This document shows, one piece after another, positions 23,547 through 34,474 of a stretch of DNA of 64,000 nucleotides. The DNA lies in assembly GCA_008360975.2 (NCBI GenBank), contig CM039182.1, positions 104,253,443 to 104,317,442 on the forward strand, given 5' to 3'. The translations under genes were made by a program, and so were the position numbers. Position 1 is the first letter of the stretch; each line of letters begins with the position of its first letter. This DNA comes from Lichenostomus cassidix (Eukaryota > Chordata > Aves > Passeriformes > Meliphagidae). Below the pieces are notes generated by a model. The model ran no database searches. It was not told the origin of the DNA and saw only the letters and a program-made list of their open reading frames with translations.

Positions 23547-26500
23547 CCAACTTTGATGAGAGTCACTGCTCTTGCTGATAACAACTACAGGAAACCTTGC
23601 AAATTTGGAATTTAGCAAACTAACCATTGAGCTTTACTCTTCAAACCATGTCAGTGCCATGAAAAAGTCCCACCTCTGTAAGCTCTGAATGTAAATGCTT
23701 ACATGAAACGGAAATTTATCTTTTTGGTGTATATGACCAACTAGCCAGTGAGTGGCTAAAATGCCTGTGAGTGGTTCTGTTGTGTAAGTCAAACAGCAAA
23801 CATCTGTAAATGATCAGCTGACCACAAGGAGATGGTCTGCATTCACTCAGTATTGGGTGAATAGGTGTGTAGTCTAACCTAGGTCTCTAAATTCCCTGAA
23901 AAGTCAATGAGTACAAGAGAAGAGGGATTGCCTTTTGAAGGTGTTCATTTAAGAATGGGATGAAACTGCCAAGTAATTTTCACTGTCTATAAATAAAGAT
24001 AGATTAGATCTCAAGTTTTATATCTCTAAAAGTTAGGCAAGACTGCCTCCTCTGTAAGTAAGCCCTATTTAAAAGTATTATTTCACTCTAGGCTATAAAA
24101 TAATTTTATTAGATTATGTGTTTGGCAATGGAGATGTGTCAATTAGGGGCAATGAATCTGAGTTTCAGTAGTGTCTCTGAAGGGACAACCCATGGTGAAA
24201 AATCCAGAGTAGGCCTGAGCATTTGATAGAATAGTCAGTATTATGCATACATTTTCCATTTTGTTGAGATTGCTTTTCATATGGTCTTGCACTTTGAAAA
24301 CATTTAAACAAAGGTAGTATTCCTTTTTATTACAATTAGCTAAGTACCCTTGGCAAATTTTTTTTTTAATAATATTTCCTGATGAAGAAAAGACTAATCT
24401 ATATCTAGATATCCCTGGGGGAAAAAGAGTTCTTGATCTATGGGCCTCATGAGTATACTAACCATACATACTAACCATGTATTCAAAGATACATGGAAAT
24501 TCTTTATAATATAGTTAAAGTGAACAAACCCAACTAAAATCAGAAAACACTTCTTGAATAATTTCAACCAGTCACCATGTTTTAAATTTCCCTCTTAAAA
24601 ATGATGGCAGTATTGATAACATTTTGTTGTATAGTAAAAAATCTGTCTGTATCTTCTCACTGAAAGATCAAAATGGCTTGTGCTAATCTCATGGTGTATA
24701 AAAACCAGGCTCAATCCTAAAACATTAATTCACACTGTATGATTCATTTTGCTCAACTACATTCTAAAGTAATGCACAGATTAGCTTATAAAAATGATTC
24801 CCTGATCATTAACTAATAAAAATGATTCACTGAAAGATCAGTGAATTCTGAAAGTGAAATATGAAATCAAAATTTGTACAAGAAAAAAGAAAACAGAAAA
24901 ACTATGTAAATGATCAGCTTTGACAAGGGCTCTCTTAAAGAGTTTTCCTTAACAGAGAACATCCTTTCTTGCAATACCTATGGTAGTACCAAAAAGGGGT
25001 AGTCCTTTTGCACTGCCTTTTTTGAAACAAAGTTATTTAGGGAATTATGAAGACAAACACTGTTACAGCCTCTCTCATGTAGTGGATTTCCCCTTTAGCT
25101 GGCATCCAGGCTGCCGCTAAGGACAGGCTTGTGAGCAAAGGAAATGGCATCCTGCCGTGTCTTGCATGATGGATGGTGTACAGTTACCAGTCTGTAAACA
25201 AAAGCTGACAATGCACTACCAAATATTTTATAGAAGCTCCTAAAAAATGGAGACTCTGTTATAGTTTGTACAGTCAGGGTGACTGCAATTCAAAATACTA
25301 ACTCCAGGACTTTTCCACAACCATCCTTTTCTTTTTGTAAAACGATCATCTCATTAACTGTGATCACTCTGCAAAATCCTATCAAAATCAAAAAGCAATC
25401 GAAAGTATATGCCTGTCACTGACTATGTATTACTGCTAAATTTCCAGGAAGGCCTGCTGATGGATTTCTCAATTTCTATGGAGTGAGTAATGGAAAGATA
25501 AAGAAAGTATGTCCTTACTAGTTGTGAGGAACACTCTTGTCTCTTTCATCATACTGTGCGCTATCAATTTTTTTTAGAAGGTGTGCTAAATACTCATGCT
25601 AAAAACACTGATGCCAAAATACTGATTTTAAAAACATTTCCATAAAATAATAGCAATAAGGAAGCCTAGATACAATGACTTAGAATTGGAATTACAGCGG
25701 TGTCTGGGCATGAGGTCTGAATTCAGTTTAGCTCTGCCCTCAGACTGTCTGTATGAAAAGTATTTAATTTTATGTACTTTGACTCCCCATCTCCATCTCC
25801 TGCTTCATGTTTCATCCTATTCACCTATTTCAACCATTTAGAATAATGTTTTTAAGGGGATAGGGCATTTCATAGATTCCTCGAAGTCAAATAGACCAAA
25901 TAGAACTTTACAGCATTACTAGGGAAAGTATAATTCACATCACAATAATAAAGGGGTAAAGTATAATGAATCTTAAGAGATCATTGGTGATTCATACAGA
26001 AGGATATAAGTTATTTAGAAAGTTTAAACCAGAATTACCCGTCAGAATGGTGGGATTCACTTTAGCCCCAAAAAAGAAACCAAAGCAAAGTCTGTAATCA
26101 AATTTTAACAATGATAACACCAGGTCTGTGGAATTCAGACACTGCATTCAGGCAAAATTTAATACTAAAGGTTTGGTAGACTGGATCAAATAAAACATTG
26201 ATATGAGTGTTTCTAGGATATAAATTACTGGGTTTAGTATGTATGAAATCAAGAGTTCACAAACAACAAGAAATTAAAGCAGAGCATTCATTTGTATGAC
26301 TATTTATTTCTTTATGTTTTTTGAAACCTAATTTCTGAGGTTGGATACATCAGATAATCAGTGAATATTTAAATGTAACAGGCATGACAACTATAAACAC
26401 AAGCTGCATTTCAGAGAATGATCTAAAAAGAAGGTTGAAATCTGTTGGAAGTTTGCCTTTATGAGTTGGAAGAGGGGAATGGGCTTTCAGAGCATTACAT

Positions 26501-28985
26501 CATAATGGACCTTATCCCTATTGCTCTCAAACCCAGTAAATATGAAGAAAGCGAAGAGACTTTCACTTGAAGACAGAATGAAATGTAATATACAGTGAAG
26601 GCTCAGATCTGAATGATACCTGTCAACTTATGTAGTTCCACTGGGCGTTGTCTCATCAATCTTTGCACAAAGTGTAGTGTCATATAATGTTCTTATACAG
26701 AAGTCCTTTACAACAGAATGAAGGTGATGGTATCTTGCCTTGTATGAAAATGGCCAAAACCCAACCCATGATTGACATTTTTCTTCTATGTTGCCTAGTC
26801 AGCAATCAGAAAATGCTGTTTGCTAAACAAGGTGCTTTTTTTTGATGCTGCCTCTTTACCTCGGTATTAATTGACCTTGATTCCCAAAGTGAGTCTCTAA
26901 TTGCTGTGCAACTGCATGTCTGCTGTCAATAATTCCTAATGATTGACTCTTATTTCTCACTGCTTGAAGTTGTGCTTTCTTGTTCCCTCAAATGTCCTTT
27001 TGTTCTTGATGCCGTCACATTCCCCAAACTGTGTGGTCTCTCCTTTATTTCACTCCAGCAGCTGCTTTGGCATTCTCTGTCTTCTGTTTCAGATACATGA
27101 GTGGCTCTGCACATTTGTGTTATGAATATCATGGCTTCAAACCCTGAAAGACTTCTATGTCCCAAAACGTTCTTGTTACAGATTTAATCCTGCCATCTGA
27201 TGTGCAATATGGCCCACAGATGGTACAGATGAAACCACCCTACAAGCTGTAAATGTTGATAGTCAAAATAGAAAGTTAGAAGAAAACATATAATTAATGT
27301 CTCTTCCTTTTCAAAAAAGCAAAACACAAATAAGTCCAAATAGGAAAAGAGTTACTGCGTTAAAACTACCAGAATAATTCTCTCTCATTCAGTACATATC
27401 TCTAATTAAAATCAAACAGAAATTTTGAGGGAAATCTAGACTGCAATTACTGGGATCAATTTAGATGTAATTAAGTTATCTGAGTTAGAGTTATCATATG
27501 CTGTAGCATAGTATTATACAGACACCTTGATATGCTTTCAAATCTCTCACAAACCTTTAATAGCAGTAATAGTTACTATCTAAATCTGTCCAGAGTCACA
27601 GGGCAACATTATCTCTAAAGGACTGACACTGACGTTACTTAATTTCATTATATTTGTGTGGAGTATCAATAGCAGGGTTGACATACACAGCATAAAAATG
27701 TACCTCTTAGAACTGGCAAAGTGACAATGTTAGATCCTAAAGCCTGACCTGATTTGGTAAATTCTCTTAAACTCTGATTCAACTAAATTTTTAGCTTCTT
27801 GTTGTTAAGGGTTGTATTATTAGCAACTTTATAAATACATAGATACCAAGATATTTAGACTAATGGAGGTAGCGTGTTTTCAGGGAATCCACAGCTGAAG
27901 CCCAGCTCTAAGCAATTCAAGCATGTCAATAGCCCTCTCGAAGCCAACTGATGTAGCTATTCACATAAAATTTGCATGAAATCAGAGTCAAAGTAGCCAA
28001 TGAACAACCCAATTGCACTGCTTTATTTGAGAGGTGCCTTGGTTTTGAACATTCAATGAACCTAGCCTTTTTCTGCATCAATCACACTCTTGGCTATAGC
28101 CATGAGCTCCAGAACTTCCTTACATTTATTCTTCTGTCACAGTTGTTCTCATTTCTGGACCAAGCAGCATTATTGCAGTGCCACATTGTTGCTGTGCCAT
28201 CTCTGCTTTCTCCAAGAAGTATGGACAGTTTTTTCCCCTCCCACCTTTTGATGGGAAGGGTGCTGGAACTTAGTGTTTTAACCAGCAAGTACAAAAGAAA
28301 AGGATGCGAGAAAAGTACTGGACTTCTTTTTCTCGATGTCCCACTGCAGCAGGTTCCTGTCAAAGAAAATGAACAACACTACCACTTTTTTATCACGGTG
28401 CCTTTTTTTTTTTTTCAGGTGTTGAGGCAGACAGATAAAACTGCATAGGATTGAGCCCTATGGTCCCAAGAGATGAGAAAAGCTTTTTGAAAAACTCTCA
28501 AGAAATTGTCCTGTGAAAAGTGAAAAAGGACATGGTTTGTATGGTCACTTAATCAATCCAAGGCAAAAGGAAGGAAATGCAAAATAATTTTTTCCCCCAG
28601 TTCAATGGATATTTACCCTCAGAGCATCTGGCTATATTTCTAGTCTCCTTCCCACACTCCTACGGTGTCTGACCTTCATCTTTGTATGCACCAGGAATCC
28701 ACTGCTTCCCCACACACTTGGACCCATTTATAGCTCTAAATGTTCCAGATCCTTCTGTTTCCAATCTCTCCAACATGATCAGATCCCCTCATCTTTACCC
28801 ATCTGTTCAATTTAATATCAGACACAAGCATACTCAGAGTGTCCTACTCCTGTTTGTCTCCAGCACCCTCCTAGCATTCTAAAACCCTTCAGCTTCTACT
28901 TCACCACTCCTGGACCAGCTTCATTGCTAACTAAACCCAAACACAACATGAGGTGATCCTCCCGCCCAAATTTCAGCTCTGCCCA
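23547..28985. other. AT-rich stretch upstream of the main CpG island
   Basis: I see no gene. The longest frame, 158 codons at 27972-28448 plus, has no recognisable domain and ends in a poly-T-encoded phenylalanine run, so I treat it as chance. A 9-bp perfect inverted repeat (ATTCACTGA, loop AAGA, TCAGTGAAT) lies at 24825-24846. G+C rises from about 28.9 kb as the CpG island begins. Confidence 0.55.
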
Positions 28986-30640
28986 CAGGCCTGACCAGTG
29001 CGCACTGCAGGGCCATCTCTCAAGGGCAGAGGGCACTCCCAGTGCCATCCTCTGTCCCACCGCCCACCGAGCCACGCTGGATATCCGACAGGGTGTTGAC
29101 TCTTCCTAGCTTGGCTCCTCTCAGTGCAGGGCTTCGCCCCTTCCCTCACAGACTGGAAGAACTCCAGTTAGCTTCGTCCTCACCGAGTCCCCGCCGCTAC
29201 GTACCGAGCCTCACTGCTCTCCACCTGCCTCCTCCCCTAACTCATCTCCACACCAGCGCCCGTTCCATCACCTCAGTCCCTGCCACGACGCTGGCACCCC
29301 ATTCCCAGCCCCTCTGCCCTGTGGCACGGCCGGGGCCGCTGCCGTCAGCCACCCCCGCACCTGAGCGCAGCACTCCCGCGGCTACCGCCCGCTCCCCGCG
29401 CCCGCCGGCCCTCGACCCCTCTCCTCCCGCTGACAGAGCCGGAGGGGCGGCACCTGCGGGTCCGCCCCATTCTCCTCCCCTCGCCTCCCCTCCCCTCCTC
29501 CAGCCGACAGAGAGAGAGAGAGGGAGCGAGACCGGGAGCGAGGGAGACGGTGGCACCGAGGGCGCCGGGCGGTACTGCCTGAGCGCAGCGCTCGGCGTGA
29601 GGGGAGGGAGGGGGAAATTAAAAAAAAACCAAGCCAAACCCCCAAAATTTCAAATATTTAAATTAGAAAAAAAAGTGAGGGAGGGGTAGAAGGGGAGCGC
29701 TTCAACTTTTTCTCTCTCTGCCCAGCAAGGTAAGGGAGCGGCGCGGGGCTTTGCTTCGCCTTCTCGCCGGTTTCTGGGAGGGCACAAAGGTAGCGGCTCG
29801 GGGCGGCGGCAGCGTCTCCGCTGGCTGAGTGGCGCTCGGTGTTGTCACCCCGCGGGGCGCAGCCCCGGGAGCGGCGGGGGGCTGTGGGCTGCCAGCGGCG
29901 CGGCGGGCAGCGCCCGTGTCACCCGCGGGCTGCGGGCGCCCGCCCCCGGGGGGCTCCAGCCCTTTGTTACCGGCGTTTTGGACCGGGGCGGGGGGAATTG
30001 CCCGAGCCGATGGGGCAAGGCGGAGGTGAGAGAGCAAGTAAAGCAGCCGCTGTAGCCGGGCGGGCGGCGGGCGGCCAAGCCCCGGGACGAGGCGGGGGGT
30101 GCAGGTGGCTCTGCCGGGGAGCGGGCGGGCGGCGAGTGCGCGCCCCCGCCCCGCGCTGCCACGCGGGCGGCCGCCGGCAGAGGGGGCTCGGTCGCCTCGC
30201 CCTCCGCGCCCGCGGGAGGCTTCGCCCGGGGCGGGGAGCGCCGGCCGTGGGTGGCCCGCGGGATGGGGGGTGTTCGGGGGCACTTCTGGACATGTGCGGG
30301 CCGGGTTTGAGGAGGGAGGAGAGGACAGGGTGCCGGGCCCCTTGGCGGCGGTGAGGGGCTTTGGCTGTGGCGGAGGGGCGGCGGCGGCCCCGGTGCGCGG
30401 TGGCGCCCCGCGGGCCGTGTCACCTGCGGCCTGTCCGTGATGCTTCTATCGCGGAGGCAGCTGATCGACACGGCTCCTTTGCTGTTGGGAAGTAACGGTA
30501 GAACGGGGGAAAGCGGCTGGGATGAAGCCGGCGGGGCTCCCCGCGGCAGCTGACAGATGTACACGGGAGCCTTTAGGTACCGCTGGGGTCTGGCCCGTCC
30601 CTCCCAGCGCTCCCCGAAACCTCCGAAAGATGCAAACTTT
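28986..30640. promoter_or_regulatory. Large CpG island, presumed promoter
   Basis: About 1.6 kb of very high G+C and dense CpG stands out from AT-rich flanks, the strongest functional signal in the window. It contains GC boxes (GGGGCGG at 29444-29450, CCGCCCC at 29462-29468), a C/T-rich stretch followed by a (GA)n tract at 29509-29522, a GAGCGCAGCGCTC palindrome at 29581-29593, and a strong plus-strand donor at 29729/29730. No TATA box is evident, as usual for CpG-island promoters. Avian islands of this size usually mark the 5' end of a housekeeping or developmental gene. Long open frames on both strands (for example 29042-29689 plus and 29845-30651 minus) are Pro/Ala/Arg-rich by-products of composition. 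Confidence 0.9.
29480..29729 (+). other. Presumed non-coding first exon (5' UTR)
   Basis: The right boundary is an excellent donor: exon ends CAGCAAG at 29729 and the intron starts GTAAGGG at 29730. The left boundary is a guess, placed just upstream of the (GA)n tract where GC boxes give way to pyrimidine-rich sequence. The last 130 bp are oddly A-rich (A-runs near 29620-29675) within the island. I see no convincing start codon that reads through the donor, so I take it as 5' UTR. The gene is not identifiable. An alternative start, ATG at 30010, runs 16 nt into another donor (GTGAGA from 30026). Confidence 0.45.
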
Positions 30641-33600
30641 GTGTACCCCATAGGATTTCGGCCAGCTCAGCGGGTGGGCCAAGCGTTGCTGTTTGTTTAG
30701 GCCCCAAGCCTGCAAATATTTATCCATATTCTGAAATTTAGGAATTATCAATGGTTAGATGTGTTTGAAGTGCGGGAGACTCTTTGAGTTACCCCACAGA
30801 AAAATATTCCCTGTGTCTGCTGCTTGTCAGCGTGTTTGCTTTGAATACCCTGAAGATAGGGAAATGGAATAACGTTAAAAAGGTCCTTTCTTTGAACTGG
30901 TGCCTCTTCAGACTTTTCCACTGAATGCTATTTTAAGTATTATTGAAATAATATTTCGTACTCTTCATACTTCATTGACACGTTGATACAAAGAGCTTTT
31001 TAAAAGATGGAAATAAAAAAGCTGTTGAGAAGAAAGTGCTGTGTTTTATTTCCTGACTAGGAATTACAAAAGCTTTATTTTGTTTAATTTATTTTTACAA
31101 TTATTCCTGTTCAAGAGGTGAAGCAAATAGGTGCATATTTCGGTAGCAGGTATAGTTACACATGTGGCTTCTGAGACAGCTAAAGCTTTCAGCACTTTTA
31201 AATTCTGTAATGCACACCTAAGTTTGTTTTTTATTAAGGGATCTGCCCTCTAAAGAGAAACAAGAATGGTTCTTATGTTGTTTGAAAAACTTATTACATA
31301 TGTGCTAGTGGATTAAAGAAACTTTACAAATTTTAAACATTATCCTGTAAGAATTTGCTTGTGAGTATGACAACAGCACTTATGAAGCTGGAGGATTAGC
31401 TTGTTAAATACCTCTTTGCAAAGGAAAACGGATTGTGTGAGTATTCTCAGAGCTGTTGAGAAATAGTTATTTGTAATTTTTAGCATTTCCACATCTGCAT
31501 ACTTTTTCTCATGTATTCTCAAGTATTCTCAACAAAATGCTCCAGAAAGTCAATGAGTAATGCTCGATATGTGCATTATGTACCTGTTTAAATTGTTGGA
31601 TTATGAGCCCTGAAGGTTTAATCCAACATCTGTAAATACAGATAACAAATATAGTGCATGTTTTTGCTTACTGTTCATAGTTTGTTCAAAACAATTTTTT
31701 TTCTAAGGTGTTTACCAGGAAATAAAAATGAGCCATAAGAAACAATTTGTACATAGCAGGAGTTTTTATTGGTTGGGTTTGGCTGTAGATAATGTAACAA
31801 TCATAAAGAGTGAGGATTTTTTGGTAAGGCTGTTTTTAAGTCTAAGATGTAATAGTAAAGGAAATAAGCAGTAATAGGCAAACTGGTTACTGAGTTTTAC
31901 TGGGATAATAAAAATACGTGAAGTTTCTTAAGATCTCATGAGGACATCACAGATAAAAGGAGTGTGAAAAGTTTGTCTGGAATTCAACAAAAGCACATTT
32001 GGTTCAAGGTCTTCTGAAACACATAGCTACTGGCATTGATATTTGGCCGTTCAACAAGTCATGTCCAAAGTATTTTGCAGATACAAGGTAAAGAAAACTT
32101 GGAGTCTAATTTAGGAGACTCTAATTAGTTGCTATGAGATATAGAGAGTTAAACTGTTTTTTTTGAGGGAAAAAATGTCTGTACCTTGAAGCCTGTCACA
32201 CTGTTAATGCTGGGCTATTTTTTCAGTGTGAGACTAGACTCAATAATGTCAAAAATATGTTCTAGGAACCCTTTTAGTGGAAGCTAAAAAAAGAGATTGA
32301 ATGCATTTCTCTCTAATTTTCAAGGTTTTCTAGGAAATCTGGAGTGGGCATAGGACTGTCAGGATTTTGTAGTACCTTTTATATTAAGCATGTGGTTTTT
32401 AAAAGTGCTTTTTTTTTTTTTTTTTCTTTGTACAGTTCTGTACCATATGTTTTGTATTTAATTCTTTGAATGACCACTGAAACGCAGCCAACTTTGGGTG
32501 AATGTGGCAACTGTTAACTAGCGCTTAGCAACAGTGCACAATAATCAAGACGGGAAGTGAGGAAGAATACCATGTCTAATTGAAACTACGGGGGGCATTT
32601 AGCTAGGTAGGACGTAATTAACAAAACATGGAGCTTGGACATGATATTAAGGCATCACATCTTGACTCTTGCCAAAAAAGGATTGTGAAATCAATAACAT
32701 AAAAAAAAACCATTTCAGATATTTGGCTTTATACCTCGGAGGGATAGCCTCTTTGAGATGTATATGCTTTGCCTATTTTTGCATAATCATTTGCTCATAA
32801 TGCAAAAGATGCATTTTCTTTTGTTTCTAAAACAGAATTGTGAGGAGGAGAAAACCAAAGTTGTTGGTTGGGAAAACCAACAAATGAAGGAGTAATAAGT
32901 CATGACATTCAGACAATCATGTCTTTTAGAGAATTAGTCCTGTGAACTAGAGTTCAATAAATATAATAAGCATTTAAAATATTTCTAGTATTCTGAAACA
33001 GATTACAGCAGCAGTCATAAAACCACACTAAACTTTTGCAATTAATTCGTTGTTATTTTCTCTAAGAATTGTTGACTTTTCTTAATCCTGTCTTTATATT
33101 ACCTTCATTAATATGTTGAGAAAAGTACTGCTTGTAACAATATTTGTTAGAAACTCCGTTGCCTTTATGTAGTTTCAGTTTTATTTTTTAAAAATTCTGA
33201 ACCTGACCAATTTGTTTCATGCTGCATTCTGTGTGGAGAAGGAAACAAGATATGTTTTGGTTGTACAAGAAATAAAATTGGTCCATGAACCTAAGAACTC
33301 TGAAGATATCCATGTGTAATAAGGAGAAATCTAGTAAATTAAGTTTCTGTGAGTCATTGCAAAAGCTTATCTGCAGCTCTGAGCAAGCTAGTATAGCCCC
33401 TGTTAATGGTTTTGAACTTGCAGGTAGGTAGTGGAGATGACCCAAAACCAAGGAGCCATTCTTTGAAAGTGCTTGTATTGGTAAACTATCCAGTAGCATT
33501 AGAGTCTTAATAATTAAATAGAATCATTAATGTTTTTATAATCCAGAAGTAAAAAAAACCAGGATATCTGTTGGAGGAACTTGTAGGTGACAGAAACTTG

Positions 33601-33689
33601 CAACAGTGTTTATTCGCAATGGGGACAACCAAATTTTGTACACTGTTGTTGTTGGCTTGTAAGTATCAAACAGAAGTATGGAGTTCTTA
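30641..33689. other. Presumed first-intron DNA, AT-rich
   Basis: No gene was recognised. This is AT-rich with homopolymer runs (poly-T near 32409-32427) and no long frame. Its position after the donor at 29730 suggests it is intronic on the plus strand. Confidence 0.5.
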
Positions 33690-34474
33690 CAGAAATGACA
33701 GGCTGGATCGATGGGCCAAGGCCAATTGTATGAGGTTTAATGAGGCAAAGTGCCAAGTCCTGCTCTTGGGTCACAGTAACCCCATGCAACACTGCAGCCT
33801 TGGGATGAGTGGCTGGAAATCTACTGGGTGGAAAAGGAGCAGGGGGTATTGGTTGACAGCCAGCTAAACATGAGCCAGCATGTGCCCAGATGGCCAAGAA
33901 GGCTAGTGACATCCTGGCTTGTATCAGAAAATAGTGTGACAGCAGGACCAGAGCAGTGATTGTCTCTGTATTCAGAACTGGAGAGCCTGTGTTCACTTTT
34001 GCATCCTGTGTTCACTTTTTGGCCCCTTGCTACACGAAAAACATGGAGGTGCTGGAGTGTGTCCAGAGAAGGGCAGTGGAGCTGGTGAAAGGTCAGAAGT
34101 CCTATGAGGAATGGCTGAGGGAGGTGGGGTTGCTCAGCCTGGAGGAAAAGAGGCTCAGAGGGAATGTTACTAGATGGGGGTCAATCTCTTCTGCCAGGTA
34201 GCAAGTGATAGGACAAGAGGAAATGGCCTCAACTTCCACCAGGGTAGGTGTAGATTGGATATTGGGAAAAATTTCTCCATGGAAAAGTTTGTCAAGGATT
34301 GAACCAGGCTGCCCAGGGAATCTGTTGAGTCACCAACCTTGGAAGTATTTAAAAGGAGTGTAGACATGGCACTTAGAGACATGGTTTAGTGGTGAATTTG
34401 GCAGTGCTGGGTTAATGTTTGGACTCAATGGTCTTATAGATCTTTTTTTACCTAAATCATTCTATGATTCTGTG
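33690..34474 (+). mobile_element. CR1 LINE, 5'-truncated copy
   Basis: About 785 bp matches the CR1 3' half. Blocks in order are 'aatgaggcaaagtgccaagt' near 33739, 'ctcttgggtcacagtaaccc' near 33763, 'atggccaagaaggctagtga' near 33890, a 'gtccagagaagggcagtgga' block near 34060, a 'ggatattgggaaaaatttct' block near 34256, and the ATTCTATGATTCTGTG tail at about 34459-34474. Open frames at 33571-33867 and 33956-34201 are decayed reverse-transcriptase pieces with stops between them. It lies in sense with the inferred host transcript. Confidence 0.93.

Noticed and set aside
25869..25900. TCATAGATTCCTCGAAGTCA as a possible CR1 tail
   Set aside because: Only the first few bases resemble the octamer and the rest does not follow the family. 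The similar string near 21347 was rejected for the same reason.
27972..28448. 158-codon plus-strand open frame
   Set aside because: No recognised domain, it ends through a poly-T run, and there is no promoter or splice context.
29042..29689. 215-codon plus-strand open frame in the CpG island
   Set aside because: Its Pro/Ser/Ala/Arg-rich composition follows from high G+C. It crosses the GC boxes and (GA)n tract, equally long frames exist on the other strand, and no domain is recognisable.
29845..30651. 268-codon minus-strand open frame
   Set aside because: A low-complexity Pro/Ala/Arg frame in CpG-island DNA, overlapped by plus-strand frames of 66-171 codons. No motif supports coding.
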